Assembly: GCA_017399515.1 (NCBI GenBank) | Contig: JAFQBZ010000058.1 | Coordinates: forward strand, 1-35,909 | Direction of reading: 5' to 3' | Source: Clostridia bacterium | GTDB lineage: Bacteria > Bacillota > Clostridia > Christensenellales > UBA1242 | Length of the DNA: 35,909 nucleotides | Part shown: positions 23,040-30,915 of the stretch, piece by piece | Numbering within the stretch: position 1 is the first letter of the stretch | Layout of the letters: each line of letters begins with the position of its first letter | Program-made: the position numbers and the translations under genes | Notes under the pieces: generated by a model | What the model saw: only the letters and a program-made list of their open reading frames with translations | Told to the model about the DNA's origin: nothing | Databases searched by the model: none

Positions 23040-23076
23040 AAAACACTTCCTTAAAAAACGGGAAGTGTTTTTGTTT
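23040..23076 (+). terminator. Intrinsic terminator after aspS
   Basis: A 10-bp stem (AAACACTTCC with GGAAGTGTTT, 10-nt loop) is followed by T residues. Confidence 0.9.
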
Positions 23077-23084
23077 GAAAATAA

Positions 23085-23113
23085 TTGTTTACATAGTGAT
23101 TTTGTGATACAAT
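23085..23113 (+). promoter_or_regulatory. Promoter of the ygjV-rimM-trmD operon
   Basis: TTGTTT (23085-23090) and TACAAT (23108-23113) have a 17-nt spacer. Confidence 0.65.
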
Positions 23114-23132
23114 TAAAATGTAGGAGAATGTA

Positions 23133-23696
23133 ATGGAATATATTATTTCGCAAGTGTTTGTATGTTTAACATACATAATGTTAGGTATAACTTATTTAAC
23201 TACAAAAAGAACAAATATCCTTATTTTCAGTTTAATTGCACTCGTTTGCAATGGTGTGCATTACACACTTCTTGGTGCTTGGGCTGGGCTTGGGGTTGTG
23301 CTCATTGCTGTTTTAAGAAATGTGTTGTTTTTAATTCAACAAAGAATAAAGGCATTAGATAAATATATTTTAGATGATTGGCTGATTTTAATTGTGCTTA
23401 TGATTGTTTCGGTGATTACTGCGGTGTTTACTTATGATACAGTGTTTAGTTTATTTTCTATTGCTGGTTCTATTATTTACACAATTTCTGTATGGCAAAA
23501 AAATATCAAAGCATATAGAATTTTAGGGCTTATTTCTAGCGCCATGAGTTTGGTTTATTTTGTTTTTATTGGTTCAATATTTGCAATTATTTTAGAAAGT
23601 ATAATGTTTATATTTATGCTTGTTGCAACAATAATGTTTTTTAAAAAAGAAAGAAATAAAAATTTAAAAACTGAAGAAGTTATTGAGGGTGTATAA
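23133..23696 (+). CDS. YgjV-family inner membrane protein
   Basis: The 187-residue product has about six membrane helices and a short charged tail. The arrangement, including ALVCNGVHYTLLGAWAG and the LRNVLFLIQQR helix end, fits the YgjV family of small membrane proteins, whose function is not established. GTAGGAG precedes the ATG. Its TAA stop shares one base with the rimM ATG, so the two genes are translationally coupled, although no functional link is known. Confidence 0.75.
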   Translation: MEYIISQVFVCLTYIMLGITYLTTKRTNILIFSLIALVCNGVHYTLLGAWAGLGVVLIAVLRNVLFLIQQRIKALDKYILDDWLILIVLMIVSVITAVFTYDTVFSLFSIAGSIIYTISVWQKNIKAYRILGLISSAMSLVYFVFIGSIFAIILESIMFIFMLVATIMFFKKERNKNLKTEEVIEGV

Positions 23697-24193
23697 TGGA
23701 AAAAATTTGTCTTGGAAAAGTTGTTAAACTTCATGGATATCTTGGTCAAATGAAAGTTCAAACTGAATATGATAAAGATTTTGATGTAAATCAAATTAAA
23801 GAAATTGCGAATGAAAAAGATGAGATTTTTAAAGTTTCAAGAATATTTAAAAACACTGATGGTGTTGTTGTGAAACTTGAAGGTGTTGAACTTGAAGATG
23901 CAAAAACATATATTGGCAAAATGCTTTATATTGACAGAAGTGTTATGGGTGATAAAATTTTGTTTGAAGACCTTAAAGGTTCAACAGTGTTTTTTGAAGA
24001 TGAAACAGAATTTGGAAAAATCACTGATGTTCAAGATTATGGAAGTGCAGAAGTTATCACTTGCATGATGAAAAACGGCAGAGAAATTATGTTTCCAAAT
24101 GTTAAAGATTTGATTGTTAATTTTGATTATAAACAAAAGAAAATGGTTATTAATTTAAAACGATTAAAGGAAGTTTCAGATTATGAGAATTGA
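23696..24193 (+). CDS. rimM: Ribosome maturation factor RimM
   Basis: RimM helps assemble the head of the 30S subunit by binding S19. The LGKVVKLHGYLGQMKV segment is the family N-terminus, and the C-terminal PRC-barrel ends with the VNFDYKQKKMVI strand. Length (165) is normal. The ATG overlaps the preceding stop by one base and GAGGGTG serves as binding site. The gene ends in TGA, the only TGA stop found among complete genes here, and overlaps trmD by 11 bp. Confidence 0.93.
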   Translation: MEKICLGKVVKLHGYLGQMKVQTEYDKDFDVNQIKEIANEKDEIFKVSRIFKNTDGVVVKLEGVELEDAKTYIGKMLYIDRSVMGDKILFEDLKGSTVFFEDETEFGKITDVQDYGSAEVITCMMKNGREIMFPNVKDLIVNFDYKQKKMVINLKRLKEVSDYEN

Positions 24194-24860
24194 TGTTTTA
24201 ACGCTCTTTCCAAATATGTTTGAACCGCTTAAAGAAAGCATTATTTCAAGAGCAACAAAAACGCAAAAAATTGATATTAATGTGATAAATATACGCGATT
24301 TTTCGAAAGATAAGCATAAAAAATGCGATGATTACACATTTGGTGGTGGTCCTGGAATGCTCATGATGGCACAGCCAATTTATGATGCAATCACCAGCAT
24401 TGAAGGGTATAAAGATGCACTCAAAATTTATTTAAGCCCAAAGGGAAAAGTGTTTAATCAATCAGAATCGAAAAGATTATCAAAATATAACCATTTAATT
24501 TTGCTTTGTGGTCATTATGAAGGTGTTGACCAAAGAGTGATTGATCTCTTGATTGATGAAGAAATTTCTATTGGTGATTATGTTTTAACCGGTGGAGAAC
24601 TTCCTGCAATGGTTTTGATTGATTCAGTTTCAAGACTTATTGATGGTGTGCTTGGTGGTGATGAATCTGCAGAGATTGAAACTTTTAAAGATAACTTACT
24701 TGAATATCCACAATACACAAAGCCTCGTGAGTTTATGGGAATTTCAGTTCCTGAAGTTTTGATTTCAGGTGACCATGCAAAGGTTGATAAATGGAGAAGA
24801 GAACAAGCCGAAAAACTTACAAAAGAAAGACGCCCAGATTTGCTTGATAAAAACAAATAA
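24183..24860 (+). CDS. trmD: tRNA (guanine(37)-N(1))-methyltransferase
   Basis: TrmD methylates G37 next to the anticodon, preventing frameshifts. MRIDVLTLFPNMF, DDYTFGGGPGM, LLCGHYEGVDQR and the knot segment SIGDYVLTGGELP identify the SPOUT family. A C-terminal tRNA-binding tail (WRREQAEKLT) is present. Length (225) is normal. It overlaps rimM by 11 bp; AAAGGAAG inside rimM acts as binding site. Confidence 0.96.
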   Translation: MRIDVLTLFPNMFEPLKESIISRATKTQKIDINVINIRDFSKDKHKKCDDYTFGGGPGMLMMAQPIYDAITSIEGYKDALKIYLSPKGKVFNQSESKRLSKYNHLILLCGHYEGVDQRVIDLLIDEEISIGDYVLTGGELPAMVLIDSVSRLIDGVLGGDESAEIETFKDNLLEYPQYTKPREFMGISVPEVLISGDHAKVDKWRREQAEKLTKERRPDLLDKNK

Positions 24861-24888
24861 TTATAATTACATAACTAAAGGATAAATT

Positions 24889-25296
24889 ATGAAAGATTTA
24901 TTAAAAACTAATATTTATGATGTTGATGAAACCATTGTGATTGTTGGAAGTTGTTTGAAAGATGTTCAAACAAAGGCTTATAAACAGTTAGAAAAAATGA
25001 GCAAAAACATTTATGATTTGTGTTTAGAACAAACTCATATTAATATGGCGATAACAAAAATTGGTGGAATGATTCGAACCGGCAAAATTCAAAATATAAT
25101 TTTTGCGTCTGTTGATAAATCACCACATTGTGTGGGGCTTCATTACATTAGAAATGAACTTGAAAAAATGATGGATTTATCAAAAATCAAAATCACAAAT
25201 TTTGTGGCTGTTGATAATAAACTTATTGAAATTGATTCAAAAACAATTTCACTTTCAAAACATTTGAGTGAACTTAACAGAATAATTAATAATTAA
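24889..25296 (+). CDS. Conserved protein of unknown function between trmD and rbgA
   Basis: The 135-residue product is soluble with no signal peptide. It has a hydrophobic strand (ETIVIVGSC) and a central stretch IIFASVDKSPHCVGLHYIRNE that looks conserved, with C and H in SPHCVGLH as possible functional residues. I recall similar motifs in unassigned clostridial proteins but cannot name the family. It is preceded by AAAGGA and lies 10 nt before rbgA, so it is transcribed with translation genes. Confidence 0.7.
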   Translation: MKDLLKTNIYDVDETIVIVGSCLKDVQTKAYKQLEKMSKNIYDLCLEQTHINMAITKIGGMIRTGKIQNIIFASVDKSPHCVGLHYIRNELEKMMDLSKIKITNFVAVDNKLIEIDSKTISLSKHLSELNRIINN

Positions 25297-25306
25297 AGGA
25301 ATAGAG

Positions 25307-26173
25307 ATGGTTGATATTGTAAACAAGGGTGATACAAGAAAAAATTTGAAATGGTTTCCTGGTCATATGAAATCTGCTCTTGAAGACATTGAAGACAACA
25401 AAATTAAACTTGCTGATGTTATTTTGTATGTTCTAGATGCAAGAGCACCTTTTTCATGCATGAACCCTAATGTGAATAAAATTGTTCATAACAAGCCAAT
25501 TATTTATGTGTTTAACAAAATGGATTTGGCTGATGATAGGCGTGTTGCAGAAATTCAAAAAGAGTTTATTGAATCAGGAAAAACAACAATTTTAGTTTCA
25601 AGCAACAATGCTACTTTCAAAAATGCGGTAAAAACTGCACTTAAAACAGTTTTGAAAGAAAAGATTGAAAGGCATAAAGAAAAACAAATGACAGCGACTT
25701 ATAAGGTTTTGGTGCTTGGTGTTCCAAACACAGGAAAGAGCACTTTAATTAATATGCTTGCAGGCGTTAGAAAGGCAACAACGGGAAACATTGCGGGTGT
25801 TACTCGAGTTAACCAATGGATAAAAATTGATGATATGTTTATGCTTCTTGACACTCCTGGTGTTTTGTGGCCAAAGTTTGATGATGGTTTGTCAAGAAAT
25901 CTTGCGTATGTGGGCTCACTTTCTGATAAAGAGTTTGATATGACAGACCTTGGCTTTGAACTTATGCAAATTTTATTTGAGAAGTATCCAAATATTATCA
26001 AAGAAAAATATGATGTTGATTTTGACTTTGAAGAATTTATTGAACTTTATGATAGAATTTGTTTGAAACGTGGTTTTATTATGCGTGGAAATGAAATTGA
26101 TTATGAAAGGGCTGGAAGAACATTTATCACAGAATTTAGAAACGGAAAGTTTGGAAAAATTACTCTTGAATAG
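25307..26173 (+). CDS. rbgA: Ribosome biogenesis GTPase RbgA (YlqF)
   Basis: RbgA is needed late in 50S assembly. The GTPase motifs are circularly permuted: G4 NKMD comes first, then G1 GVPNTGKST, then G3 DTPG. The N-terminal WFPGHMKSAL is the family hallmark. Length (288) is typical. It starts 10 nt after the preceding unknown gene and precedes yjjX by 8 nt. Confidence 0.95.
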   Translation: MVDIVNKGDTRKNLKWFPGHMKSALEDIEDNKIKLADVILYVLDARAPFSCMNPNVNKIVHNKPIIYVFNKMDLADDRRVAEIQKEFIESGKTTILVSSNNATFKNAVKTALKTVLKEKIERHKEKQMTATYKVLVLGVPNTGKSTLINMLAGVRKATTGNIAGVTRVNQWIKIDDMFMLLDTPGVLWPKFDDGLSRNLAYVGSLSDKEFDMTDLGFELMQILFEKYPNIIKEKYDVDFDFEEFIELYDRICLKRGFIMRGNEIDYERAGRTFITEFRNGKFGKITLE

Positions 26174-26181
26174 GTGAAATT

Positions 26182-26712
26182 ATGAAAGTTTTGATTGCGA
26201 CAAAAAATAAAGGCAAAGTTGAAGGTGCAAAAAGAGCATTTGAGAAATTTTTTGAAGATGTCGAAGTTGTTGGAATTTCTGCAGAATCAAATGTTCCTGA
26301 ACAACCTGTAAATGCAGAAACTTGGCATGGTGCTAAAAACAGAGTTAAGAATTTAAAAGCATATGCAAAAGAGAATGGCATTGAAGCCGATTATTATGTG
26401 TCTATTGAAAGCGGAATGACAAATGCACTTGATAGTTGGATGATTATAAACATTGCTGTTGTTGAAGATAAAAATGGCAATCAAAGTGTTTCGGCAAGCC
26501 CAGCGTTTCCTGTGCCTGATAAATATGTGGAAAAAATTAAAGAAATTGGGCTTGGGGCTTTAATGGATGAAATTTTTGATGCAGAAGATTTGCGAAGTCG
26601 TGGTGGTGGGATTCAGTTGCTCACACACAGTGTTGTGACAAGAATTGACCTTACAGAACTTGCATTTGAAATGGCTTTAACGAAGTTTATAAACAATGAA
26701 ATTTGGAAGTAG
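26182..26712 (+). CDS. yjjX: Inosine/xanthosine triphosphatase (YjjX/DUF84 family)
   Basis: The start MKVLIATKNKGKVEGAKRAF and the SNVPEQPV...ET..GAKNR pattern identify the DUF84 NTPase family. Such enzymes hydrolyse ITP, XTP or similar damaged nucleotides. Length (176) is normal. AGGTGA overlaps the rbgA stop codon. It lies just upstream of rnhB. Confidence 0.87.
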   Translation: MKVLIATKNKGKVEGAKRAFEKFFEDVEVVGISAESNVPEQPVNAETWHGAKNRVKNLKAYAKENGIEADYYVSIESGMTNALDSWMIINIAVVEDKNGNQSVSASPAFPVPDKYVEKIKEIGLGALMDEIFDAEDLRSRGGGIQLLTHSVVTRIDLTELAFEMALTKFINNEIWK

Positions 26713-26723
26713 AAGAGGCAAAA

Positions 26724-27350
26724 GTGGCAAGAGTTAAGAAAGAAAAAGAGTTTATTGATAAACTTAGGTTTGAAAAAGAAGAACAAGAAAAAGGCAATTT
26801 TTTAATCGCTGGAATGGATGAAGTTGGTCGCGGTCCACTTGCAGGTCCTGTTTGTGTTGCGTGCGTTATAATGCCTTTAGATGACATTATTGAAGGTATT
26901 GATGACAGTAAAAAGATTTCAGAAAAAAAGAGAAATGAACTCTTTCAAATTATAAAAGAAAAAGCGATTGCTTATTCAATTGAAATGGTTGATGAAAATA
27001 AAATTGATGAAATCAATATTTTGGAAGCGACAAAACTTTGCATGAAAAAGGCTGTTGAAGGTTTAACTTTAAAGCCAGATGTGGTTTTGGTTGATGCCAT
27101 TTCAAAACTTGATATATGTGTGCCTATTCGTGGAATAATTAAAGGTGATGCGCTTTCATATTCTATTGGTTGCGCGAGCATTTTAGCAAAAGTGACTCGT
27201 GACAATTTTATGTGTGAGATTGCAAAAAAATATCCAGAATATGGTTTTGAAAAACACAAAGGCTATGGAACAAAAGCACACATTGATGTGCTTAAAGAAA
27301 TTGGACCATGTGAATATCACAGGCTTTCATTTTTGAAATTTTTAGATTAG
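26724..27350 (+). CDS. rnhB: Ribonuclease HII
   Basis: RNase HII removes ribonucleotides from DNA and RNA-DNA hybrids. The signature GMDEVGRGPLAGPV supplies the first acidic pair; DDSKKISEKKR, VLVDA and SILAKVTRD follow in order. The frame is open to a TTG at 26703 inside yjjX, but GTG 26724 has AGAGG at 26714-26718 and is the better start, giving 208 residues. The N-terminal ~25 residues are a charged helix. Confidence 0.94.
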   Translation: MARVKKEKEFIDKLRFEKEEQEKGNFLIAGMDEVGRGPLAGPVCVACVIMPLDDIIEGIDDSKKISEKKRNELFQIIKEKAIAYSIEMVDENKIDEINILEATKLCMKKAVEGLTLKPDVVLVDAISKLDICVPIRGIIKGDALSYSIGCASILAKVTRDNFMCEIAKKYPEYGFEKHKGYGTKAHIDVLKEIGPCEYHRLSFLKFLD

Positions 27351-27359
27351 GAAATTTTT

Positions 27360-27857
27360 ATGTTTAATGATGATACTTGGAAAATTGGTGAGCAAATGGC
27401 TCAAGAATATATGAAAAAGGCAGGGTATAAAATTATTTATACCAATTTTGCTGAGCGAGGTTTTGAACTTGATATTGTTGCAATTTTACCAAAAAAGATT
27501 CAGTTAAAAAATTTAAAGATAGATACAAAAAAGAAGATTATTGAACTTAAAGAAAAATTGAAAACAGATAAGAAAAAAGACAAAATTAAAGCGAAAATAA
27601 AGTTATTAAAAAATAACATTAAAAATATAAAATCAACAGTTAAAGACTTGCTTGTGATTACCGAAGTTAAATCAAGGGCAGATGACAGATTTGGAAGGGG
27701 CTGTGAGTGTATTGATCTTAAAAAAAGAAGTCATTTGATTCGCGGTGCTAAATATTTAACACAAATGAAGCAGTTTGAGGGAATGCAGGTTAGGTTTGAT
27801 ATTGCAAGTGTTGATTATAACAAAATTACATATATTGAAAATTCGTTTTGCTGCTAA
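27360..27857 (+). CDS. yraN: YraN/UPF0102-family endonuclease-like protein with a lysine-rich insert
   Basis: The family core is recognisable: an N-terminal helix (GEQMAQEYMKKAGYKII), FELD at 35-38 and EVKSR at 102-106 forming the acidic D-ExK site, then KRSHLIRGAKYL and the closing VRFDIASVDYNKITYIENSF. Normally the aspartate and the ExK are about 12-16 residues apart; here they are more than 60 apart because of an insert at roughly 45-95 made largely of Lys, Ile, Leu and Glu, probably a helical hairpin or coiled coil. The protein is 165 residues instead of about 120. It follows rnhB by 9 nt, a common pairing. Confidence 0.82.
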   Translation: MFNDDTWKIGEQMAQEYMKKAGYKIIYTNFAERGFELDIVAILPKKIQLKNLKIDTKKKIIELKEKLKTDKKKDKIKAKIKLLKNNIKNIKSTVKDLLVITEVKSRADDRFGRGCECIDLKKRSHLIRGAKYLTQMKQFEGMQVRFDIASVDYNKITYIENSFCC

Positions 27858-27889
27858 ATTATTATAATTAAAAAAATATGCAAAAGCAC

Positions 27890-27918
27890 TTGATTTTATT
27901 TTTTTGTTGTGATATAAT
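27890..27918 (+). promoter_or_regulatory. Promoter of rplS
   Basis: TTGATT (27890-27895) and TATAAT (27913-27918) have a 17-nt spacer. Confidence 0.75.
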
Positions 27919-27923
27919 CGTAG

Positions 27924-27998
27924 CGTGAATTATGAGTGGTCCTCTGCACCAAAGAGCTAGCACGAACACTCTTACATACTATTGAAGGAGGAAAAACA
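27924..27998 (+). ncRNA. Putative ribosomal protein L19 leader
   Basis: The leader contains CTCT/AGAG (27942-27945 with 27953-27956), GAGTG/CACTC (27934-27938 with 27967-27971) and CGTG/CACG (27924-27927 with 27961-27964). The last two cross, giving either a pseudoknot or alternative folds. An L19 leader family is known in Firmicutes and this is in the right place; identity with that family is inferred. Confidence 0.5.
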
Positions 27999-28340
27999 AT
28001 GAATATTATTGATTCTATCGAAAAAGAAGGTATGCGCACTGATATTCCTGCATTTAACATTGGTGACACTGTTAAAGTTTTCGTTAAAGTTATTGAAGGA
28101 ACTCGCGAAAGATTGCAAGCATTTGAAGGTGTGGTTATAGCTCGTAAAAATGGTGGCATTAGAGAAACATTTACCGTTCGTCGTATTTCTTTTGGTATTG
28201 GCGTTGAAAGAACATTCCCAGTTCACTCACCAAAAATTGACCATATTGAAGTTGTTCGTCATGGTATTGTTAGAAGAGCTAAACTTTATTATCTTAAAGG
28301 CAAAACTGCTAAAAATTCAAGAATTAAAGAGGCTAGATAA
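27999..28340 (+). CDS. rplS: 50S ribosomal protein L19
   Basis: L19 sits at the interface of the 30S and 50S subunits. PAFNIGDTVKVFVKVIEG, RLQAFEGVVIAR and the VERTFPVHSPKI segment identify it. ATG 27999 is selected because AAGGAGG at 27985-27991 precedes it; upstream in-frame codons fall in the leader. The product has 113 residues. It has its own promoter, leader and terminator and lies after yraN, rather than directly after trmD as in Bacillus. Confidence 0.97.
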   Translation: MNIIDSIEKEGMRTDIPAFNIGDTVKVFVKVIEGTRERLQAFEGVVIARKNGGIRETFTVRRISFGIGVERTFPVHSPKIDHIEVVRHGIVRRAKLYYLKGKTAKNSRIKEAR

Positions 28341-28352
28341 TTTTATTAAATC

Positions 28353-28380
28353 AAGAAGTGCTGTTGCACTTCTTTTTTTT
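28353..28380 (+). terminator. Intrinsic terminator after rplS
   Basis: AAGAAGTGC pairs with GCACTTCTT around TGTT, followed by a long T run. Confidence 0.93.
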
Positions 28381-28400
28381 ATGCAAATTTGGTTTTAGTA

Positions 28401-28429
28401 TTGAAAAGTTTGAGTTATTGATATATACT
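28401..28429 (+). promoter_or_regulatory. Promoter of the transglutaminase-like gene
   Basis: TTGAAA (28401-28406) and TATACT (28424-28429) have a 17-nt spacer. Confidence 0.75.
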
Positions 28430-28448
28430 TTCTGTTAAGGAAATGATT

Positions 28449-29288
28449 ATGCAAAAAGAATTTGTTAAATATATGGGGTTGAGGTTTAAAAAGGCTAAAC
28501 TTCACAGTTGGGCAAAAGAGCGTTATGTTGATGCTGAAAATTTAGCGGAAGATAATGTTAAGTTTTATTATTCAAAGATGAAAGATTTAAAAACTATGTC
28601 AACTGAAGAATTTGATTCAATTCAAAGTGAATTTAATTTTGAGCCACATTATTTTTTAATTATGCAAATGTTAAATGAGTATACACTGGCTGAGCCAAAT
28701 CATAATTTAATTTTAGATAATGCAGACCTTTTTAGAAGTCTTGGGGCAAAAATAAATTATGACGATGTTTGTTTTGAATTTGAATTAGAAGATTTAAAAT
28801 TTATGGCAATAAAGTTATCACATTATTTTCCGTATGTGATGACTCATTTAACTGATATTGAAACCAGGGAAAGAGTGGGAAAGTGTCACCCATATTCGGT
28901 TGTGGTGGCAACACTTTTAGAAAGATTTAGGGGCAATAATAAGTATAAGATTTATCTTGCAACAGACAGAATTTATCAACTTTCAAATAAATCAAGATAT
29001 TTGCATAGTTGGGTTGAAATTGAAGAGAGTGAAAATGCTTTTGTTGTTGATGCAACAAAAAATTTAGTTATGGATAGAAGTGCTTATTATGAGATAAATC
29101 ATGTGGAAAGTCCTGAAAAAGTTGATTCAGTTCAACTTGCTAGAGATTATAAAAAAGTAAGAAAATTGACAGATTATGATGCATTTTTGGTTAAAGTTTA
29201 TTATGAAAATGCAGAAAATGGCAGACTTCTTTATGATGCACTTGTTAAAAGAGGTGAAATTGATGAAAGTGCACCAATGTCAAATTAA
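28449..29288 (+). CDS. Unknown protein with a transglutaminase/papain-like Cys-His-Asp triad
   Basis: I do not recognise a named family. The C-terminal half contains GKCHPYS (C146), RYLHSWVEIE (H186) and AFVVDATKN (D201), the order and spacing of a transglutaminase-like or papain-like fold, where Cys attacks, His activates and Asp orients. The N-terminal 130 residues are mostly charged helices with no motif. There is no signal peptide or membrane segment, so it should act in the cytoplasm. ATG 28449 is preferred to ATG 28443 because AAGG lies only 2 nt before the latter. It is a single-gene unit with promoter and terminator. Peptidase, peptide-crosslinking or an inactive binding role are all possible. 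Confidence 0.65.
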   Translation: MQKEFVKYMGLRFKKAKLHSWAKERYVDAENLAEDNVKFYYSKMKDLKTMSTEEFDSIQSEFNFEPHYFLIMQMLNEYTLAEPNHNLILDNADLFRSLGAKINYDDVCFEFELEDLKFMAIKLSHYFPYVMTHLTDIETRERVGKCHPYSVVVATLLERFRGNNKYKIYLATDRIYQLSNKSRYLHSWVEIEESENAFVVDATKNLVMDRSAYYEINHVESPEKVDSVQLARDYKKVRKLTDYDAFLVKVYYENAENGRLLYDALVKRGEIDESAPMSN

Positions 29289-29316
29289 ACTCTTTGCTTA
29301 ACAGCAGAGAGTTTTT
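29287..29316 (+). terminator. Intrinsic terminator after the transglutaminase-like gene
   Basis: A 12-bp stem (29287-29298 with 29303-29314, one G-U pair, loop TAAC) is followed by T residues and begins in the stop codon. Confidence 0.9.
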
Positions 29317-29330
29317 GTTTGAATAATAAT

Positions 29331-29359
29331 TTGTAAATTGATGTTTGTTGTGATATTAT
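29331..29359 (+). promoter_or_regulatory. Promoter of comM-dprA
   Basis: TTGTAA (29331-29336) and TATTAT (29354-29359) have a 17-nt spacer. Confidence 0.55.
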
Positions 29360-29376
29360 AAAATTAAGGAGATATT

Positions 29377-30903
29377 ATGTTTGCAAAGATTTTAAGTTTT
29401 GGGCTTAATGGACTTAATGGTTTTAAAATTGATGTTGAAGTTGACACAAATGTGGGGCTTCCGTCTTATGATATTGTAGGGCTTCCTGATGCGGCGGTAA
29501 AAGAATCTAAAGAGCGTGTTCGCTCAGCAATTAAAAATTCAAATTTTAGATTTCCAACAAACAGAATAACTGTGAACCTTGCACCGGCGAATGTTAGAAA
29601 GGTTGGTGCAAATTTTGATTTGCCAATTGCTGTTGCAATTTTGGTTTCATCAAATCAAATTCAAGAAGATAAATATAAAGATTATGTTTTTGTGGGTGAA
29701 CTAGGGCTTAATGGTGTGATAAAACCAGTGAATGGAATTTTGCCACTATTGATATCTGCAAGAAATGAAGGATTCAAAAACTTTGTTATTCCTAAAGCAA
29801 ATGAAAAAGAAGCAAGTTATATTGAAGGAATAACTGTTTATGCTTTAGAGAATTTAACAGAAGTTGTTTCATTTTTAACAGGCGTTTTAAATTTTGAATC
29901 AATAAGTCAAAATATATGGAATTACGAAGATTATGAAAACATAACTGAAGACTTTGCAAGAGTCAAAGGTCAAAAAATTGCAAAACGCGTTATGGAAATT
30001 GCAGTTGCAGGTGGACATAATATTTTAATGGTTGGACCTCCTGGGTCTGGAAAAACAATGATTGCAAGATGTGTACCATCAATAATGCCGAATTTGACAT
30101 TTGAAGAAGCGCTTGAAGTTACAAAAATTCATTCAATTGCTGGTGCGTTAGATTTATCTAAAGGCATCATTAAAACAAGACCGTTTAGAACGCCTCATCA
30201 CACAGCGTCAATGGTATCGCTTGTTGGTGGTGGAAGAGATGCAAAACCTGGTGAGGTAAGTCTTGCAAGCAATGGTGTTTTATTTATGGATGAACTTCCA
30301 GAGTATCCAAGAAATGTTCTTGAAACACTTAGACAGCCACTTGAAGATGGGGTGATAACGGTATCTCGTGCAAGTGGAACTTATGAGTATCCTGCAAATG
30401 TTATGCTTATTGCGAGTATGAATCCATGCCCATGTGGAAACTATGGCAGCAGAAATTTAACTTGCACTTGTTCTGCTGGAATGATTCAAAATTATATGAA
30501 AAAATTATCAGGTCCACTTCTTGACAGAATAGATTTAAAAATTGATGTTGACAGAGTTGATTTTTTAGACCTTTCAAATAAGTCGTTAGAAGAGCCTTCA
30601 GTTGAAATAAAAAAGAGAGTTGATAAAGCAAGAGAAATTCAAACAAAAAGATTTGTTGGAACCAACATTCACACAAATGCAAAAATGAATTCGAAAATGA
30701 TAAGTGAATATTGCAAACTTTCAAGTGAATCTGAAGAACTTGTTAAACTTGCTTTTGAGAGATATAAAATGTCTGCAAGGGGATACAATAGAATCTTGAA
30801 AGTTGCAAGAACAATCGCTGACCTTGCTGGTGAAAATGAGATTAATAGTGAGCATATTGCAGAGGCTCTTGCATATAGAAATATTGATAAATATGAATTA
30901 TAA
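29377..30903 (+). CDS. comM: ComM/YifB-family AAA+ ATPase (Mg-chelatase-like)
   Basis: ComM is a hexameric helicase that promotes branch migration during natural transformation in some bacteria. The N-terminal Lon-like fold (VGLPSYDIVGLPDAAVKES, NLAPANVRK) is followed by Walker A GPPGSGKTM, RPFRTPHHTAS, Walker B VLFMDELPEY and a cysteine cluster (CPCGNYGSRNLTCTCS). The arginine-rich C-terminal domain ends with the SARGYNRILKVARTIADL helices. Length (508) is standard. AAGGAG precedes the ATG. It is paired with dprA 12 nt downstream. Confidence 0.95.
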   Translation: MFAKILSFGLNGLNGFKIDVEVDTNVGLPSYDIVGLPDAAVKESKERVRSAIKNSNFRFPTNRITVNLAPANVRKVGANFDLPIAVAILVSSNQIQEDKYKDYVFVGELGLNGVIKPVNGILPLLISARNEGFKNFVIPKANEKEASYIEGITVYALENLTEVVSFLTGVLNFESISQNIWNYEDYENITEDFARVKGQKIAKRVMEIAVAGGHNILMVGPPGSGKTMIARCVPSIMPNLTFEEALEVTKIHSIAGALDLSKGIIKTRPFRTPHHTASMVSLVGGGRDAKPGEVSLASNGVLFMDELPEYPRNVLETLRQPLEDGVITVSRASGTYEYPANVMLIASMNPCPCGNYGSRNLTCTCSAGMIQNYMKKLSGPLLDRIDLKIDVDRVDFLDLSNKSLEEPSVEIKKRVDKAREIQTKRFVGTNIHTNAKMNSKMISEYCKLSSESEELVKLAFERYKMSARGYNRILKVARTIADLAGENEINSEHIAEALAYRNIDKYEL

Positions 30904-30915
30904 TGAAGGATAAAA

